Assembly (NCBI GenBank): GCA_020445415.1
Contig: JAGRGP010000083.1
Span: 1 to 64,000, forward strand
Direction of reading: 5' to 3'
Origin: Gammaproteobacteria bacterium
GTDB taxonomy: Bacteria > Pseudomonadota > Gammaproteobacteria > Chromatiales > Chromatiaceae
DNA: 64,000 nt
Positions 45,401 to 54,530 of the stretch are shown in pieces. Under the pieces are notes generated by a model. It did not search any database and was not told the DNA's origin. It saw nothing but the letters and a program-made list of their open reading frames with translations. The position numbers were made by a program, and so were the translations under genes. Positions within the stretch are counted from its first letter, which is position 1; each line of letters opens with the position of its first letter.

Positions 45401-46247
45401 GACAGATATCTCCGTCGAGTTTCCGGAGATAGTCGTAGGAGCGCTGGCCGGCCAGCTCCGGCATATGGGCGTAGGTATAGAGTTCCACGGTCAGGAACCT
45501 ATCGTAGTCTATCGATCGGAGCGCTTGCAGGTAGCGCGCTAACGGCATCTCTCCCTCCCCTGGGATCAGGTGATAGTGCTTGCCTCCGGCAATGTCCTCC
45601 AGGTGGACATTCCAGATCCTCCCCGCCAACAGCCGGATGGGCTGCTCTGGCGGTTCGCCATTGAGGTATGAATGGCCAATATCCAGATTAACCCCAAGGC
45701 GGTCGGACCCCACCCGATCGATTACCTCCGCCACCTCAATGGCGCGCTCAACCAGCAAGCCGGGCTCGTACTCGATCCCGACGTTGACCCCTTGCGCTTC
45801 TGCGGCCGCGCTTATCTGCTTCAGACTGTCGACAAATAGCGTCAGTCCCTGGGCTGGAGTGCCCCCAGATCCGGGGTGGCCGGAAGTGACACTGATACAG
45901 CTTGCTCCAAGTCGTGCCGCGATGGCGATCGCTTCCAGGGTATAGCCAATCCGCCATTCCCGGAACTGGCCATTGCGGCTGCTGAGAGAAGGTTCGAAGA
46001 CGTTCTCCGGTGGCAGGGGATCGAAATATCCATTGGCGGTGTTTACATTCAGATTGCTGATTTGCAGATCCAATGCGGCGAGTTGACCACCGAGTCTGGT
46101 GATTTCCCTGCTATTGGCTCGGCCGGGGAACAGATGGGGGTGATCGCACAGTATCTCGGCACCCTCGAATCCTAGCTTTTTTATCGATTCCAGAGCCTGT
46201 GGCAAGGTTGTTTGGGTGTAGGCGTTGCTGCTGTAGGCGAGCTTCAT
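45393..46247 (-). CDS. Sugar phosphate isomerase/epimerase-like TIM-barrel protein
   Basis: A 284-aa xylose-isomerase-like (AP-endonuclease-2 fold) protein, family of IolE/IolI and hydroxypyruvate isomerase. Metal-site residues are visible: Glu in GIEYEPG, Asp and His in LGVNLDIGHSYLNGE, His in WNVHLEDI and Glu in LTVELYTY. So it is likely active on a sugar, keto-acid or cyclitol. It is a separate protein from the EboE-like one, shorter and closer to classical isomerases. Overlaps of 4 bases (upstream) and 8 bases (downstream) tie it into the operon. Confidence 0.88.
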   Translation of the reverse strand: MKLAYSSNAYTQTTLPQALESIKKLGFEGAEILCDHPHLFPGRANSREITRLGGQLAALDLQISNLNVNTANGYFDPLPPENVFEPSLSSRNGQFREWRIGYTLEAIAIAARLGASCISVTSGHPGSGGTPAQGLTLFVDSLKQISAAAEAQGVNVGIEYEPGLLVERAIEVAEVIDRVGSDRLGVNLDIGHSYLNGEPPEQPIRLLAGRIWNVHLEDIAGGKHYHLIPGEGEMPLARYLQALRSIDYDRFLTVELYTYAHMPELAGQRSYDYLRKLDGDICHD

Positions 46248-46813
46248 CTTCTTTTTTTTCCATCAATCATGGCTCGTACCAGATTTTCCTTGTGAAGCTT
46301 GCTGGAGACCACCACGCCGAGCAGGTGCACCGCTACCATGAGACTGCCCAGGTGGGTCGCCGTTTCGTGAATCTCCGCGATAATATCGGTGTACAGGAAG
46401 AGACGGGTAGCGGCCAGTGGACCGGCTCGGTTTTCCGCGCCATCCAGTGCTATGCCGCTGAGGGTAATCACCAGCAGTACCAGAAGCATGAGTACGATCA
46501 TGGTGCCCCCTGCCGGATTATGTCCAATAAAGCGCGGAGCCCGGCCGGCGAGGAGTTGGCCCAAGTATCTGGCGGTAAACTTTGGACTGGTCACGAAATC
46601 TGCAAAGCGGGCATGTTTGGTCCCGATCCAGCCCCAGATCAGGCGGAAGCCGAGTAGACCCAGTACCGTGTAACCCGCATAGAGATGAAGGCGGTACTCC
46701 TCCTCTTGGGTAAAGTAAGCCACTAAGCAGGCGGTTACCAGCGACCAATGAAATAGCCGGACCAGTGGGTCCCAGACGCTAATCATTTCCTGCGCTGCCG
46801 GTCGATGTGGCAT
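46244..46813 (-). CDS. Cytochrome b561-family membrane protein
   Basis: A 189-aa protein with four membrane segments of the di-heme cytochrome b561/Ni-Fe hydrogenase b-subunit family. Candidate heme histidines are in VRLFHWSLV (segment 1), RLHLYAGYTVLG (segment 2), and IHETATHLGSLMVAVHLLG (segment 4). It could pass electrons between quinol and a periplasmic partner. GAGGAG lies 9 bases before the ATG and it starts 15 bases after the VWA gene. It sits between the VWA module and the ebo genes, which suggests that a redox step belongs to the pathway. Confidence 0.88.
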   Translation of the reverse strand: MPHRPAAQEMISVWDPLVRLFHWSLVTACLVAYFTQEEEYRLHLYAGYTVLGLLGFRLIWGWIGTKHARFADFVTSPKFTARYLGQLLAGRAPRFIGHNPAGGTMIVLMLLVLLVITLSGIALDGAENRAGPLAATRLFLYTDIIAEIHETATHLGSLMVAVHLLGVVVSSKLHKENLVRAMIDGKKRR

Positions 46814-46828
46814 CGGCGATTCTCCTCG

Positions 46829-49390
46829 TCAATAAATTGGTTTGGCTCGAAAGTATAAGGTGAATAGGGTCTTCGCCCGCCGCCATGCGGTTGAGATTGC
46901 CGACAGGAATCGACCCATCAGGCGAATCTGGATGTTGCGCTCGCCCGCCAAGGTTGCCAGATAGGTTATCAGTGCCAACAATAACAGCGGCTGACGGCTT
47001 TGAGGACCGGTAGATTTTCCTGCCAGTCTGGCAAGGGAGGCGGCGCCCCCCCACACCTGGATATCCCCTTGGGTCAGCGCTGCGTCGAATGCCCTGCGGT
47101 GCTTCGGCGAGGGGTCCAGTTCCGCGGCCGGCTCGTGGAACAGGGTATAGCGGGCGCTGTGCGATCCGGATTTGAAATAGATATCATGGCGACCGGATTG
47201 GGTAACCGGGGTCTCCAGCCGGTAACGACCTGGAGCGATCAGCCTTGGTACCACCGTGGTGGCACTTCCCGAAGAATCGATAACCGTGGCTTCCAGCGGG
47301 GTTTCGGAGTCCCATTGCCCATCCTCACCCGCTACATCCAGGTCGAGTAGAATGGGCAGCCCTGGGGAACGGGAGATATGGAGCCCGGGGTCGTCTCGAT
47401 TGCTGTTGCTCCATTCCACCAAGCCGCCGATGAATTCCCCCCAGCTGTCCCAGGTAGTCCAAGCGCTGGCCCATTCCCCCAATCCGCCCGGTAACGCGGT
47501 AACCCGCCCACTGCCAAAGAACCAACTGGCAAACAAGGGATCGCCGGACGGGCTAGCCAAGTGCACGTTGGCTTGCTGCTTTTCGCGGGTCACCATGTAG
47601 CTGTCAAGGGGCGGCCAGGGCGCGGTTTGAGAAAGCCGGAATCCTAACGGTTCTAGAAGTTGGGGTATCACTGAGTCCTCGTGCAGAACGGAGCGCCTTG
47701 TCAATATGGCGTCGCTCATCAGGCGGGGTAGCATGGCCAAATCCACTACCGGCAACAGCCTTCCCTGGTTGGGCCGGGTAAGGAGGGAGAGTGCCGGACT
47801 GGCTCCGGCTTCTCTTCCAATGGCCAAAGCAATCACGCCTATACCCGCCTTTTCGAGGCGCTTGGCGATACCGGGAAAATCGGCTTCGTGCTCGACATTG
47901 CCGTCGGTAATCAGCACTATCAGACGCTGTTGATCCTGATCGCCGGAGAGCATCGCCATAGCCTTTTCCAGGGCGGGGGCCAGCAAGGTCCCACCTTTGG
48001 GAGACTGGGCGCCGGTGAGAGAACTCCAGATAGCGGTATCGTTATGTATGGCCAAGGGTAGGATGACCTCGCTGCTCACGTCAAAGGCTAGCAGGCCGGT
48101 CAGATCTCCGGGTTCGAGTAGCGCCACAGAGGCCTGGATGGCCTGGCGGGCGATCGCGATCTTTCCGCCAGCTACCTGATCACTCCCTTGGTCCATGCTG
48201 CCGGAGCGGTCCAAGACAAAGAGTACCGCTGCCGGTTGCTGCGGTCGGCGTGATTGGGAAACGACCGGAAGTAACGATTCCACCAAGGCGTGCCGGTATC
48301 CTCCTCCGCCAAAGCTCCGGTGGCCGCCGAGGACGATCAACCCTGTTCCCTGTTGTGCAACTGCCTGGCTAATAGCTTGCCAGTTAGCCTCGCTCAAGGC
48401 ACTGGCAGGCAGATTGTTCAACACGATGACCTCCCGGTCGGCGAGCGCCAATTGATGGAAATTTGCCGCCCCTATCTCCGTAACATCCCAGCCCCCGGAC
48501 TGGAGAGCGGAGCTGACCGGGGCTTCGGTATTCTGGTCACTGATCACTAGTACCCTGGCGAGCCCTCCGACCCGGATCATCGCGGCGCGGGAAGCCCCAG
48601 CGGCCGAGATCTGTCCCGGTTGTTCCAACGTTACTCGCACCAGGTGATTGCCGGGATCGTTTATTTGGAGGTCGAACAATTCCGTGGTCGGTTCGCCCGG
48701 CGGGAGATTCAAGCGTCTTTCGAGCAGGATCCTATCGTCCAGTTCCAGGCGCAGCCCTATTGATCCCCCCCCCCCGCCTTGGAGATCGGCAGCGAGGGTG
48801 ATGCGCTCACCCGGCGAAGCACGCTCGGGCGCCCGCAGTTCCCGGATCCACGACGCGTCAGTGGCGATTTCGGACTCCGGTCGCCACCATCTCAGGACGG
48901 CATTGTCCGGCAACTCACCACCCAGCAACCGGTCAACCATCCCCGTGGTTTCCTGGCCATCGGTAGCCATTATCATCAGTGTTGAACGGTCTGGGGCAAG
49001 GGTGGTAAGGGCCGTACGCAAGGCCAGTTCCAGATTGCTACGGTTGGGGTCCACACCCTGGGAGCGGGGCGGGGAGGTTTCGATCAGCCGGTGGAACCCG
49101 GGTGATCCCGTATCCATCCGGTCGACTTCGATCTGACTTCGGCCTCCGAACCGGATCAGACTGAAGCGGCTGCCAGCAGGCAATCCGCTGCACAGGCCGG
49201 TGATCTCGCGCCAGGCCGCATGGCTGTCTTGTCGGCGGAAACTTGCGGATTCATCGAGCAGGAGGACGATATCTACGGGCGAATCGCCCGTGGGCAGAGA
49301 CGGGTTGACCCATGCGCCGAGCAGCAGCAACAACACCAGGATTCTGCCAAGCAGCGAGCGGTCCATCCGGCTTGCGACAGCCAACTTCAT
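46829..49390 (-). CDS. Large VWA-domain envelope protein
   Basis: An 853-aa protein with an N-terminal signal or anchor (residues 13-32) and two von Willebrand A-like regions. The first (VDIVLLLDESASFRRQDS) starts near residue 39 and keeps D-x-S-x-S only loosely; the second (AAVLFVLDRSGSMDQGSD) near 395 has a full MIDAS DxSxS and GGTLLAPAL. Between them is a class-I-amidotransferase-like segment (LARVLVISDQNTEAPV ... VIVLNNLPASALS). It is typical of the last large gene in MoxR-DUF58-VWA clusters. Function probably is binding or maturing an envelope partner. A C-terminal hydrophobic region is near 800-820. Confidence 0.85.
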   Translation of the reverse strand: MKLAVASRMDRSLLGRILVLLLLLGAWVNPSLPTGDSPVDIVLLLDESASFRRQDSHAAWREITGLCSGLPAGSRFSLIRFGGRSQIEVDRMDTGSPGFHRLIETSPPRSQGVDPNRSNLELALRTALTTLAPDRSTLMIMATDGQETTGMVDRLLGGELPDNAVLRWWRPESEIATDASWIRELRAPERASPGERITLAADLQGGGGGSIGLRLELDDRILLERRLNLPPGEPTTELFDLQINDPGNHLVRVTLEQPGQISAAGASRAAMIRVGGLARVLVISDQNTEAPVSSALQSGGWDVTEIGAANFHQLALADREVIVLNNLPASALSEANWQAISQAVAQQGTGLIVLGGHRSFGGGGYRHALVESLLPVVSQSRRPQQPAAVLFVLDRSGSMDQGSDQVAGGKIAIARQAIQASVALLEPGDLTGLLAFDVSSEVILPLAIHNDTAIWSSLTGAQSPKGGTLLAPALEKAMAMLSGDQDQQRLIVLITDGNVEHEADFPGIAKRLEKAGIGVIALAIGREAGASPALSLLTRPNQGRLLPVVDLAMLPRLMSDAILTRRSVLHEDSVIPQLLEPLGFRLSQTAPWPPLDSYMVTREKQQANVHLASPSGDPLFASWFFGSGRVTALPGGLGEWASAWTTWDSWGEFIGGLVEWSNSNRDDPGLHISRSPGLPILLDLDVAGEDGQWDSETPLEATVIDSSGSATTVVPRLIAPGRYRLETPVTQSGRHDIYFKSGSHSARYTLFHEPAAELDPSPKHRRAFDAALTQGDIQVWGGAASLARLAGKSTGPQSRQPLLLLALITYLATLAGERNIQIRLMGRFLSAISTAWRRAKTLFTLYFRAKPIY

Positions 49391-51000
49391 GGGATGCCGC
49401 CGGAAACCGTTCGGTTACCCATTCCGCGCCGGTGGATCCGGTAATGCCAGAGTTCCCACAGCAGAAAAGCGATGGCAGGCAGGATGAGCCACCCGCTAAG
49501 GTCCACGGCTTGGGAAACACGCCACGGCGATGGCACCCCGCTGGTCGCCTGTAGGTTTACCGGTGTAATGCGGGAGGCCCGTGAGTCATGTTGGACCGAT
49601 AAGGTTCCATCCAGCAACGGTACGCCCACCGCGGACTCGATGATTCCAGTTATCAGGACCGGAAACTCCGGCCGCCTGATCAAGGGGGAATAGTGGAGGT
49701 CAAACCAAAGATCATATCCCGGCGGCGCTTGGCGTCGGGAGATTAGTGTAGTCTCGCCAAGGGTCAGAATTGCCTCGTCCGGGGGGCCAATCGGACCGGG
49801 GGCACCCCGAAATACGGCGGAGGGGAGTACCAGGCGCCGGAGTTGTCCGGCGCCAGGCTGCCAGACCGCGGCACCGGACAGTGTCGTGGGAACGGCGGGC
49901 TGATGCAGTTTGATCAACGGAACGACAGCGTTGTCCGCCTCGCCCGAGCAGGAGATTCGTGCGCGGGGGGTGGCTGAGCCCGGTAACGGTGAGAGGATGT
50001 CGAGCGCCGGAATTCCGGCCACCACTCGGTGGATCGCCGGCGGACAGATACCATCCACTGATATCGGCACTTGCCAGCCGCTGTCCGCCAGCCTGAGTAG
50101 CAAGCGATTGTCCTGGGGCAAAGGATCAGGCGGAGCGTTTGCGGGAGCTAACAGCCGGGCTTCCAAAACCGACTGACCGGAGAGACGGGTTGTGTACTGA
50201 CGAGTAACGGTCTTCCCCGGAGGGATGGACAGCTCCCAGTTCCTGTGGGAATGCGCGTCTATCAGTAGCTCCACGCGCCGGGTAACCGATTGCTGGCCCA
50301 GGTTGGCCGCCTCGATAAGGATATCCGCGTGACTGGGATCAAGCAGCCCGCGGCGCACGGAAAGCTGGGTCAGTGCCTGGTTGTCGACCCGAATGCCAGC
50401 CTGGATCACCTTTGTTATCCCGGCCGCTGTTACCCAGCCCTGAAGACCTTCACTGGCGCCGTCACTCACCAGCCAGTGTTCGCCGGGCTGCAGTGGCAGC
50501 AGTGGCAGTTCGCCTTCCCGGTAGGGTGAAGATAGCCAGGAACTGATGCTTTCCCGAGCGGCCGTAATCGCATCCGGTCTCAACGGTATTCCCTCTCCCG
50601 GCACATTGAGAGAGCGCAATTCCACCCGCTGACCAACTTTCTGCTCCAATGCGGCAAACAATTGCTGCACTGCCTGTTCCCAGCGGGCCTCCTCCGGTTC
50701 TTGGCTCCGCATGCTCAGGGAGTGGTCAAACCAAACCGTCAGGGTAGGTTTCGACTGATACCACACGGGTTGGCTGACCAGCGCCAGCAGCAAGCCCGCG
50801 AACAGCGCGCGTCTGATCCACAATGGGTCGGGGGTATCGCGTCTTGCGCCATGTTGGAAGGTCCCGGGCAATCCACGCCAAAGGAATAGTGCGGACACGT
50901 CTATTCTCGTTCCGTGTTCCCGAAAGCGGTGCAACCAACGGAGTAGGGGCACCAGGGGCACCAATGCCAACAACCAGAGAGGGGATAGCAGCTCAGGCAA
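49387..51000 (-). CDS. BatA-type membrane protein with degenerate VWA domain
   Basis: A 537-aa protein beginning with LLSPLWLLALVPLVPLLRWL, the aerotolerance BatA N-terminal domain, a second membrane segment near residue 70, then a VWA-like domain (TLTVWFDHSLSMRSQEPE) with the MIDAS start DHSLS. A beta-rich middle and a C-terminal membrane segment (about 505-525) follow. It fits between the DUF58 and large VWA proteins of a MoxR cluster. Overlaps of 8 bases (upstream) and 4 bases (downstream) show coupling. Confidence 0.82.
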   Translation of the reverse strand: MPELLSPLWLLALVPLVPLLRWLHRFREHGTRIDVSALFLWRGLPGTFQHGARRDTPDPLWIRRALFAGLLLALVSQPVWYQSKPTLTVWFDHSLSMRSQEPEEARWEQAVQQLFAALEQKVGQRVELRSLNVPGEGIPLRPDAITAARESISSWLSSPYREGELPLLPLQPGEHWLVSDGASEGLQGWVTAAGITKVIQAGIRVDNQALTQLSVRRGLLDPSHADILIEAANLGQQSVTRRVELLIDAHSHRNWELSIPPGKTVTRQYTTRLSGQSVLEARLLAPANAPPDPLPQDNRLLLRLADSGWQVPISVDGICPPAIHRVVAGIPALDILSPLPGSATPRARISCSGEADNAVVPLIKLHQPAVPTTLSGAAVWQPGAGQLRRLVLPSAVFRGAPGPIGPPDEAILTLGETTLISRRQAPPGYDLWFDLHYSPLIRRPEFPVLITGIIESAVGVPLLDGTLSVQHDSRASRITPVNLQATSGVPSPWRVSQAVDLSGWLILPAIAFLLWELWHYRIHRRGMGNRTVSGGIP

Positions 51001-51895
51001 GGGTCCTTCCCGGTTTCATGAGGTGTTCTAGCAGCACCTCGCGCCAGTGTTGGACACTGGTGCATGACGAGAAGCCAATCCGGTGCCGCTTGCAATGGGT
51101 GGCCAGTGCGAGAACCCGGCTTGCTAGCCGCTCTGCCGCCAGACGGTTGGACACGGAAGCGGCGTCGATTAGGCATGACTCCCCCGACTCGATATCGATC
51201 AGGGTAGCATTACCCATTGCTGTTACCTGGCTGTCACCGGGAGCGAGTACCTGGATGGCCTGGGTGTCTTCGCCGATGGACGCTAACAGGGCCAAATCCC
51301 GGTGCATCCCCTCAGTAACCAGGAAGTCGCTGATCACCGCAAAATGGCAACCTCGGCTCAGGTGGGGGAGACAGACTCCAAGCTGGCTGCCACCCCCGCG
51401 GGTGGGTGGCGGGATACTTCCTAGGAGGTGCAATATTCCGGCGTAGGCTCGTTGCCCGCGCCCGAGGGGCCTGAGGCTGTCCACCCGGTCGCTGAACAGG
51501 ATAATCGAAACCCGGTTGTCCAAGTGAATCAGCAAATAGGCTAACGCCGCTGCCAGCTGTACGGCTAGGGACCACTTTCCGAGGTGCAGTCCCATCGAGG
51601 CGCTGTTATCCAGACAGATGTACCAGTCTGATGAGGTCTCGTTACGAAACCGGCGCACCTGGGGCCGGCGGCTGCGGGCCGTGGCCAACCAGTCGATATC
51701 CCGTACGTTGTCACCAGGCTGGTAGTTCCGATGGTCCAGGAATTCGACCCCTTGTCCGGCATGCAACCGGTGGGGTTGGGTGCCCGGCGTCAATTGCGGT
51801 CGGCCGGCAAACAGTCGTTCCGCAACCCGCGCCAACCGCTGCAGGTCAGCTTCATTGAGTGTGGCCAGCGGTTCGCTCAATGCTGCTCCTTCCAA
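50993..51895 (-). CDS. DUF58 domain protein
   Basis: A 300-aa protein of the DUF58 family, regularly found after moxR. It has the family signature GVEFLDHRNYQPGDNVRDID and a following VWA-like part with LDNSASMGLH and LFSDRVDSLRPL. No membrane segment is seen, unlike many DUF58 proteins, which start with two. The start overlaps the moxR end by 19 bases; a TTG at 51880 that would overlap by 4 is also possible. It is thought to bridge the MoxR ATPase and VWA partners. Confidence 0.9.
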   Translation of the reverse strand: MEGAALSEPLATLNEADLQRLARVAERLFAGRPQLTPGTQPHRLHAGQGVEFLDHRNYQPGDNVRDIDWLATARSRRPQVRRFRNETSSDWYICLDNSASMGLHLGKWSLAVQLAAALAYLLIHLDNRVSIILFSDRVDSLRPLGRGQRAYAGILHLLGSIPPPTRGGGSQLGVCLPHLSRGCHFAVISDFLVTEGMHRDLALLASIGEDTQAIQVLAPGDSQVTAMGNATLIDIESGESCLIDAASVSNRLAAERLASRVLALATHCKRHRIGFSSCTSVQHWREVLLEHLMKPGRTLA

Positions 51896-52881
51896 TCCAT
51901 CAGGATCTGCCCAAGGATGTGGTTGACATCTACCCCCTCGAGTTCGCTTTCTACCTTCAGCAGTATCCGGTGCCGCAGAACCTGAGGTGCTACACGGTAC
52001 AAGTCCTCCATGTCTACCTGCACACGGTTATTCAATACCGCCAGTACCCGGGCCGAGCGCAATAGAGACTGCAATCCCCTTGGGCTGGCGCCGTATTTGA
52101 AGTGACGGGTAGCGAGTTCCGATCCCCGACGGCGCGCCGGAAGGGTTGCCAATACCAGGTCCACAGCAGCCTGTCTGAGCGGCTGCGCAATGACCACCCC
52201 TTTGATCAGATTCATAATCTCGCGGACCCGGGAAGGCTGGATGACGGTTTGCATGTGGTCGGAGGGTTCGTCGTCCAGGGAGATATCGAGCAGGCTCATC
52301 AAAGCCTCCGCGTCCGGGTAGCCAACGTCCACCTTCGCCATGAATCGGTCCAATTGAGCTTCCGGCAGCGGATATGTCCCCTCCACTTCGATCGGGTTTT
52401 GCGTGGCGATGACCCAGAACGGCGAGGGCAACGGGTGGCTCTGTCCGGCATGGGTAACCTGAGATTCTTGCATGGCTTCGAGCAAGGCCGCCTGGGTCTT
52501 GGGAGTCGCCCGGTTAACCTCGTCTACCAAGACCATGCTGGCAAATACCGGCCCGCGGCGAAACTCCAATTTCTGGGCACCCCCATCCCCCGTGACCAGA
52601 ACCTCGCTGCCGGTGATATCGGCAGGCATCAGGTCCGGGGTGCACTGTACCCGAGAGAGTGTCATGCCCATAGCCGCGGCAAGCCCCTTGGCAAGATGGG
52701 TCTTGCCCAGGCCGGGAAGCCCCTCCATCAGCACGTGGCCCCCCGCGAACACGGTGGTAAGCAGTTCGGTGATCAATTGCCGCTGACCGACGATGGCGCC
52801 TTCCAGTGCTTGACGCATGCGTGACAGATCCCGTGAGGCGGTCTCGAATTCAGATTCGAGCAATTGCAAATGGGTCTTCAT
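51877..52881 (-). CDS. MoxR-family AAA+ ATPase
   Basis: A 334-aa ATPase with Walker A GLPGLGKT at residues 54-61, Walker B in SMVLVDEVNRATPKTQAALLEAM, sensor 1 in VIATQNPIEVEGTYPLPEAQ and the RSARVLAVL region of the lid. MoxR proteins act as chaperones that insert cofactors into, or mature, particular enzymes together with VWA partners (best known for methanol dehydrogenase). Here the client is unknown; the neighbouring exported and redox proteins are candidates. The start overlaps the preceding gene by 4 bases. Confidence 0.94.
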   Translation of the reverse strand: MKTHLQLLESEFETASRDLSRMRQALEGAIVGQRQLITELLTTVFAGGHVLMEGLPGLGKTHLAKGLAAAMGMTLSRVQCTPDLMPADITGSEVLVTGDGGAQKLEFRRGPVFASMVLVDEVNRATPKTQAALLEAMQESQVTHAGQSHPLPSPFWVIATQNPIEVEGTYPLPEAQLDRFMAKVDVGYPDAEALMSLLDISLDDEPSDHMQTVIQPSRVREIMNLIKGVVIAQPLRQAAVDLVLATLPARRRGSELATRHFKYGASPRGLQSLLRSARVLAVLNNRVQVDMEDLYRVAPQVLRHRILLKVESELEGVDVNHILGQILMDWKEQH

Positions 52882-54053
52882 TGAGGCTCTCCGGGAGACA
52901 ATGTCTGAAGATAGCGGGCGATAATCTGCCGCTCCGCCGGGGAAAAGCGATTAGCCGCTGAGATTGCCGGGGCCAACCGGGCCGCCCCCACGGGGCGGGG
53001 GTTTAATACCGGAGCGGCAATAGCGGTTCCGGGCGTAAATTCTTCACCCCGGAGGTGGTCGCCGGGATGGGTGTTCTCTGTTGCGGTCCTGGCAATCGCC
53101 ACCGTCACCTGCGTAAGGTTCGACTTGGCGGCCGGCGATTGGAGCCTGTTTCTCCCTTCGCCCCGGCCGGCAATATCTCCTCCGCCATTACCGGATCCAC
53201 CCGAGACTTGGGGAGAGGTCCCTCCTTCCGTATCTTCGGGTTTAAAATCCGTGTCCGAAGGAGGCGTGTTGTGCGAATCGACGGGCTGCCACAGCTCCCC
53301 GGAGCTGGCGGTTTTCCGTTGCGCATCACCTTCCGGCGATGGTTTGTCCTCCGATGACATTGAGAGAGATTCGCGCGAGCGCTCCGATTCGGCCGATGAT
53401 GAATAGGCTGAGTCGCCGGATTCCTGGGAGGGCGGTGGAGGCTTTCGAGCCCCCAGGGCGCGCAGCGCTTCGGCCAGCGCGGGGGGGGCGGTGGCTGGTT
53501 CGGTGGCTGGTTCGGTGGTGGGTATCTCCCCGGAAACCCGGGCGCTGGAACTAACTGAGGGCTGTGGCGAAACGAGTAGCAATGAGCCGGCGAGCGTCAC
53601 GGCCAGCGCGACGATGGTGTGTCCGGGAACTCCGGCCAGAGGGTGATTCTTGATCTGGATCATCCACTCAGCCGCATTCTGGGTGGCCCGCCACACTGCC
53701 AGTGGAGCGAACTCCGGGCGGCTTGTCGGTGGCTGCCTACCGGTCTCCCATGCCGCCAATAGCAATGACTGAGCACCCGACCAGCGGTCTGCCGCAACGG
53801 CTGCCTCGCGTATTCTGGGACGGGCCATAAGCAAAGCTGCGAGTCCCGCGAGGGTGACAGGGGCGAGTGCGCTGATCCAGACAATCGTGGCCGGCATCTC
53901 GTGGAAGAACCGGTGGACCAACCCGGCAACGATCAACAATGAGGCGGAGATCCATAGCGCCAAGGCGGGCCAGCGGAACAGCCTATCGAACCAAATCCTG
54001 TTCCGTGCGGCATCTACCAGCCGGGATATGATCCGGTTGTCCGTGTCTTCCAT
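52878..54053 (-). CDS. Membrane protein with long disordered tail, MoxR-cluster
   Basis: A 391-aa protein I do not recognise by name. Two membrane segments near residues 27-47 and 55-75 and one near 148-165 are followed by about 170 residues that are Ser/Pro/Glu/Thr/Gly-rich, with an imperfect TEPATEPATAPP repeat and SSSAESERSRESLSM. The last 55 residues (AAPVLNPRPVGAARLAPAI onward) look ordered. It starts immediately after the preceding stop (TAG then ATG). Proteins of this size with a paired helical front are common in moxR gene sets, but I cannot assign a role. Confidence 0.8.
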   Translation of the reverse strand: MEDTDNRIISRLVDAARNRIWFDRLFRWPALALWISASLLIVAGLVHRFFHEMPATIVWISALAPVTLAGLAALLMARPRIREAAVAADRWSGAQSLLLAAWETGRQPPTSRPEFAPLAVWRATQNAAEWMIQIKNHPLAGVPGHTIVALAVTLAGSLLLVSPQPSVSSSARVSGEIPTTEPATEPATAPPALAEALRALGARKPPPPSQESGDSAYSSSAESERSRESLSMSSEDKPSPEGDAQRKTASSGELWQPVDSHNTPPSDTDFKPEDTEGGTSPQVSGGSGNGGGDIAGRGEGRNRLQSPAAKSNLTQVTVAIARTATENTHPGDHLRGEEFTPGTAIAAPVLNPRPVGAARLAPAISAANRFSPAERQIIARYLQTLSPGEPQ

Positions 54054-54530
54054 CTAGGCGGCTCCCAAGCCGGGCCAGGCTTGCAGATTTGCCAGAATTA
54101 CAGCCGGGATTGCCAGGCGCAACGACGACAACAAGGTTTCGGATGCTACTGATGAAAGTGGCAGGCGCAAGAGCAGGCGGCAAAGCCCCCAGAGTAGCCA
54201 ACCCATACCCAACAATGCCAGTTGCCAGTAAACCAAAATCGCAAGGTCAACAGCCCCTGCCTGCCAGGCAAGGACCATCAGAGGCCAGGGCGGTGCCAGC
54301 AGCAAGAGGAGATCGGTCAGCACTCGCCGGGCCCGGTGCCGGGCAAGAAATTGGGGTATGAATAGGGCCGTGCCAAAGATCTGCACCACCAGTATCCACT
54401 GGACACCCAGGCGAAGTGTCGCGCTTACCTCGGTCATCCCCTCGGTGCTCCACAGCAGGGTGAGGCACCACAACAGCAGAGGTAGGAAATAGCAGAGGGC
54501 GGTGAGCAGCGCAGCGGCGGGTGCTTTCAC
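54054..54530 (-). CDS. Small polytopic membrane protein, MoxR-cluster
   Basis: A 158-aa hydrophobic protein with four predicted membrane segments (about residues 5-25, 38-58, 68-88, 95-125). Not recognised. The reading frame is open to a TTG at 54557, but GTG at 54530 overlaps the upstream stop by exactly 4 bases (GTGA), the pattern used elsewhere in this run, so it is the preferred start. The next gene begins right after its stop. Confidence 0.75.
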   Translation of the reverse strand: MKAPAAALLTALCYFLPLLLWCLTLLWSTEGMTEVSATLRLGVQWILVVQIFGTALFIPQFLARHRARRVLTDLLLLLAPPWPLMVLAWQAGAVDLAILVYWQLALLGMGWLLWGLCRLLLRLPLSSVASETLLSSLRLAIPAVILANLQAWPGLGAA

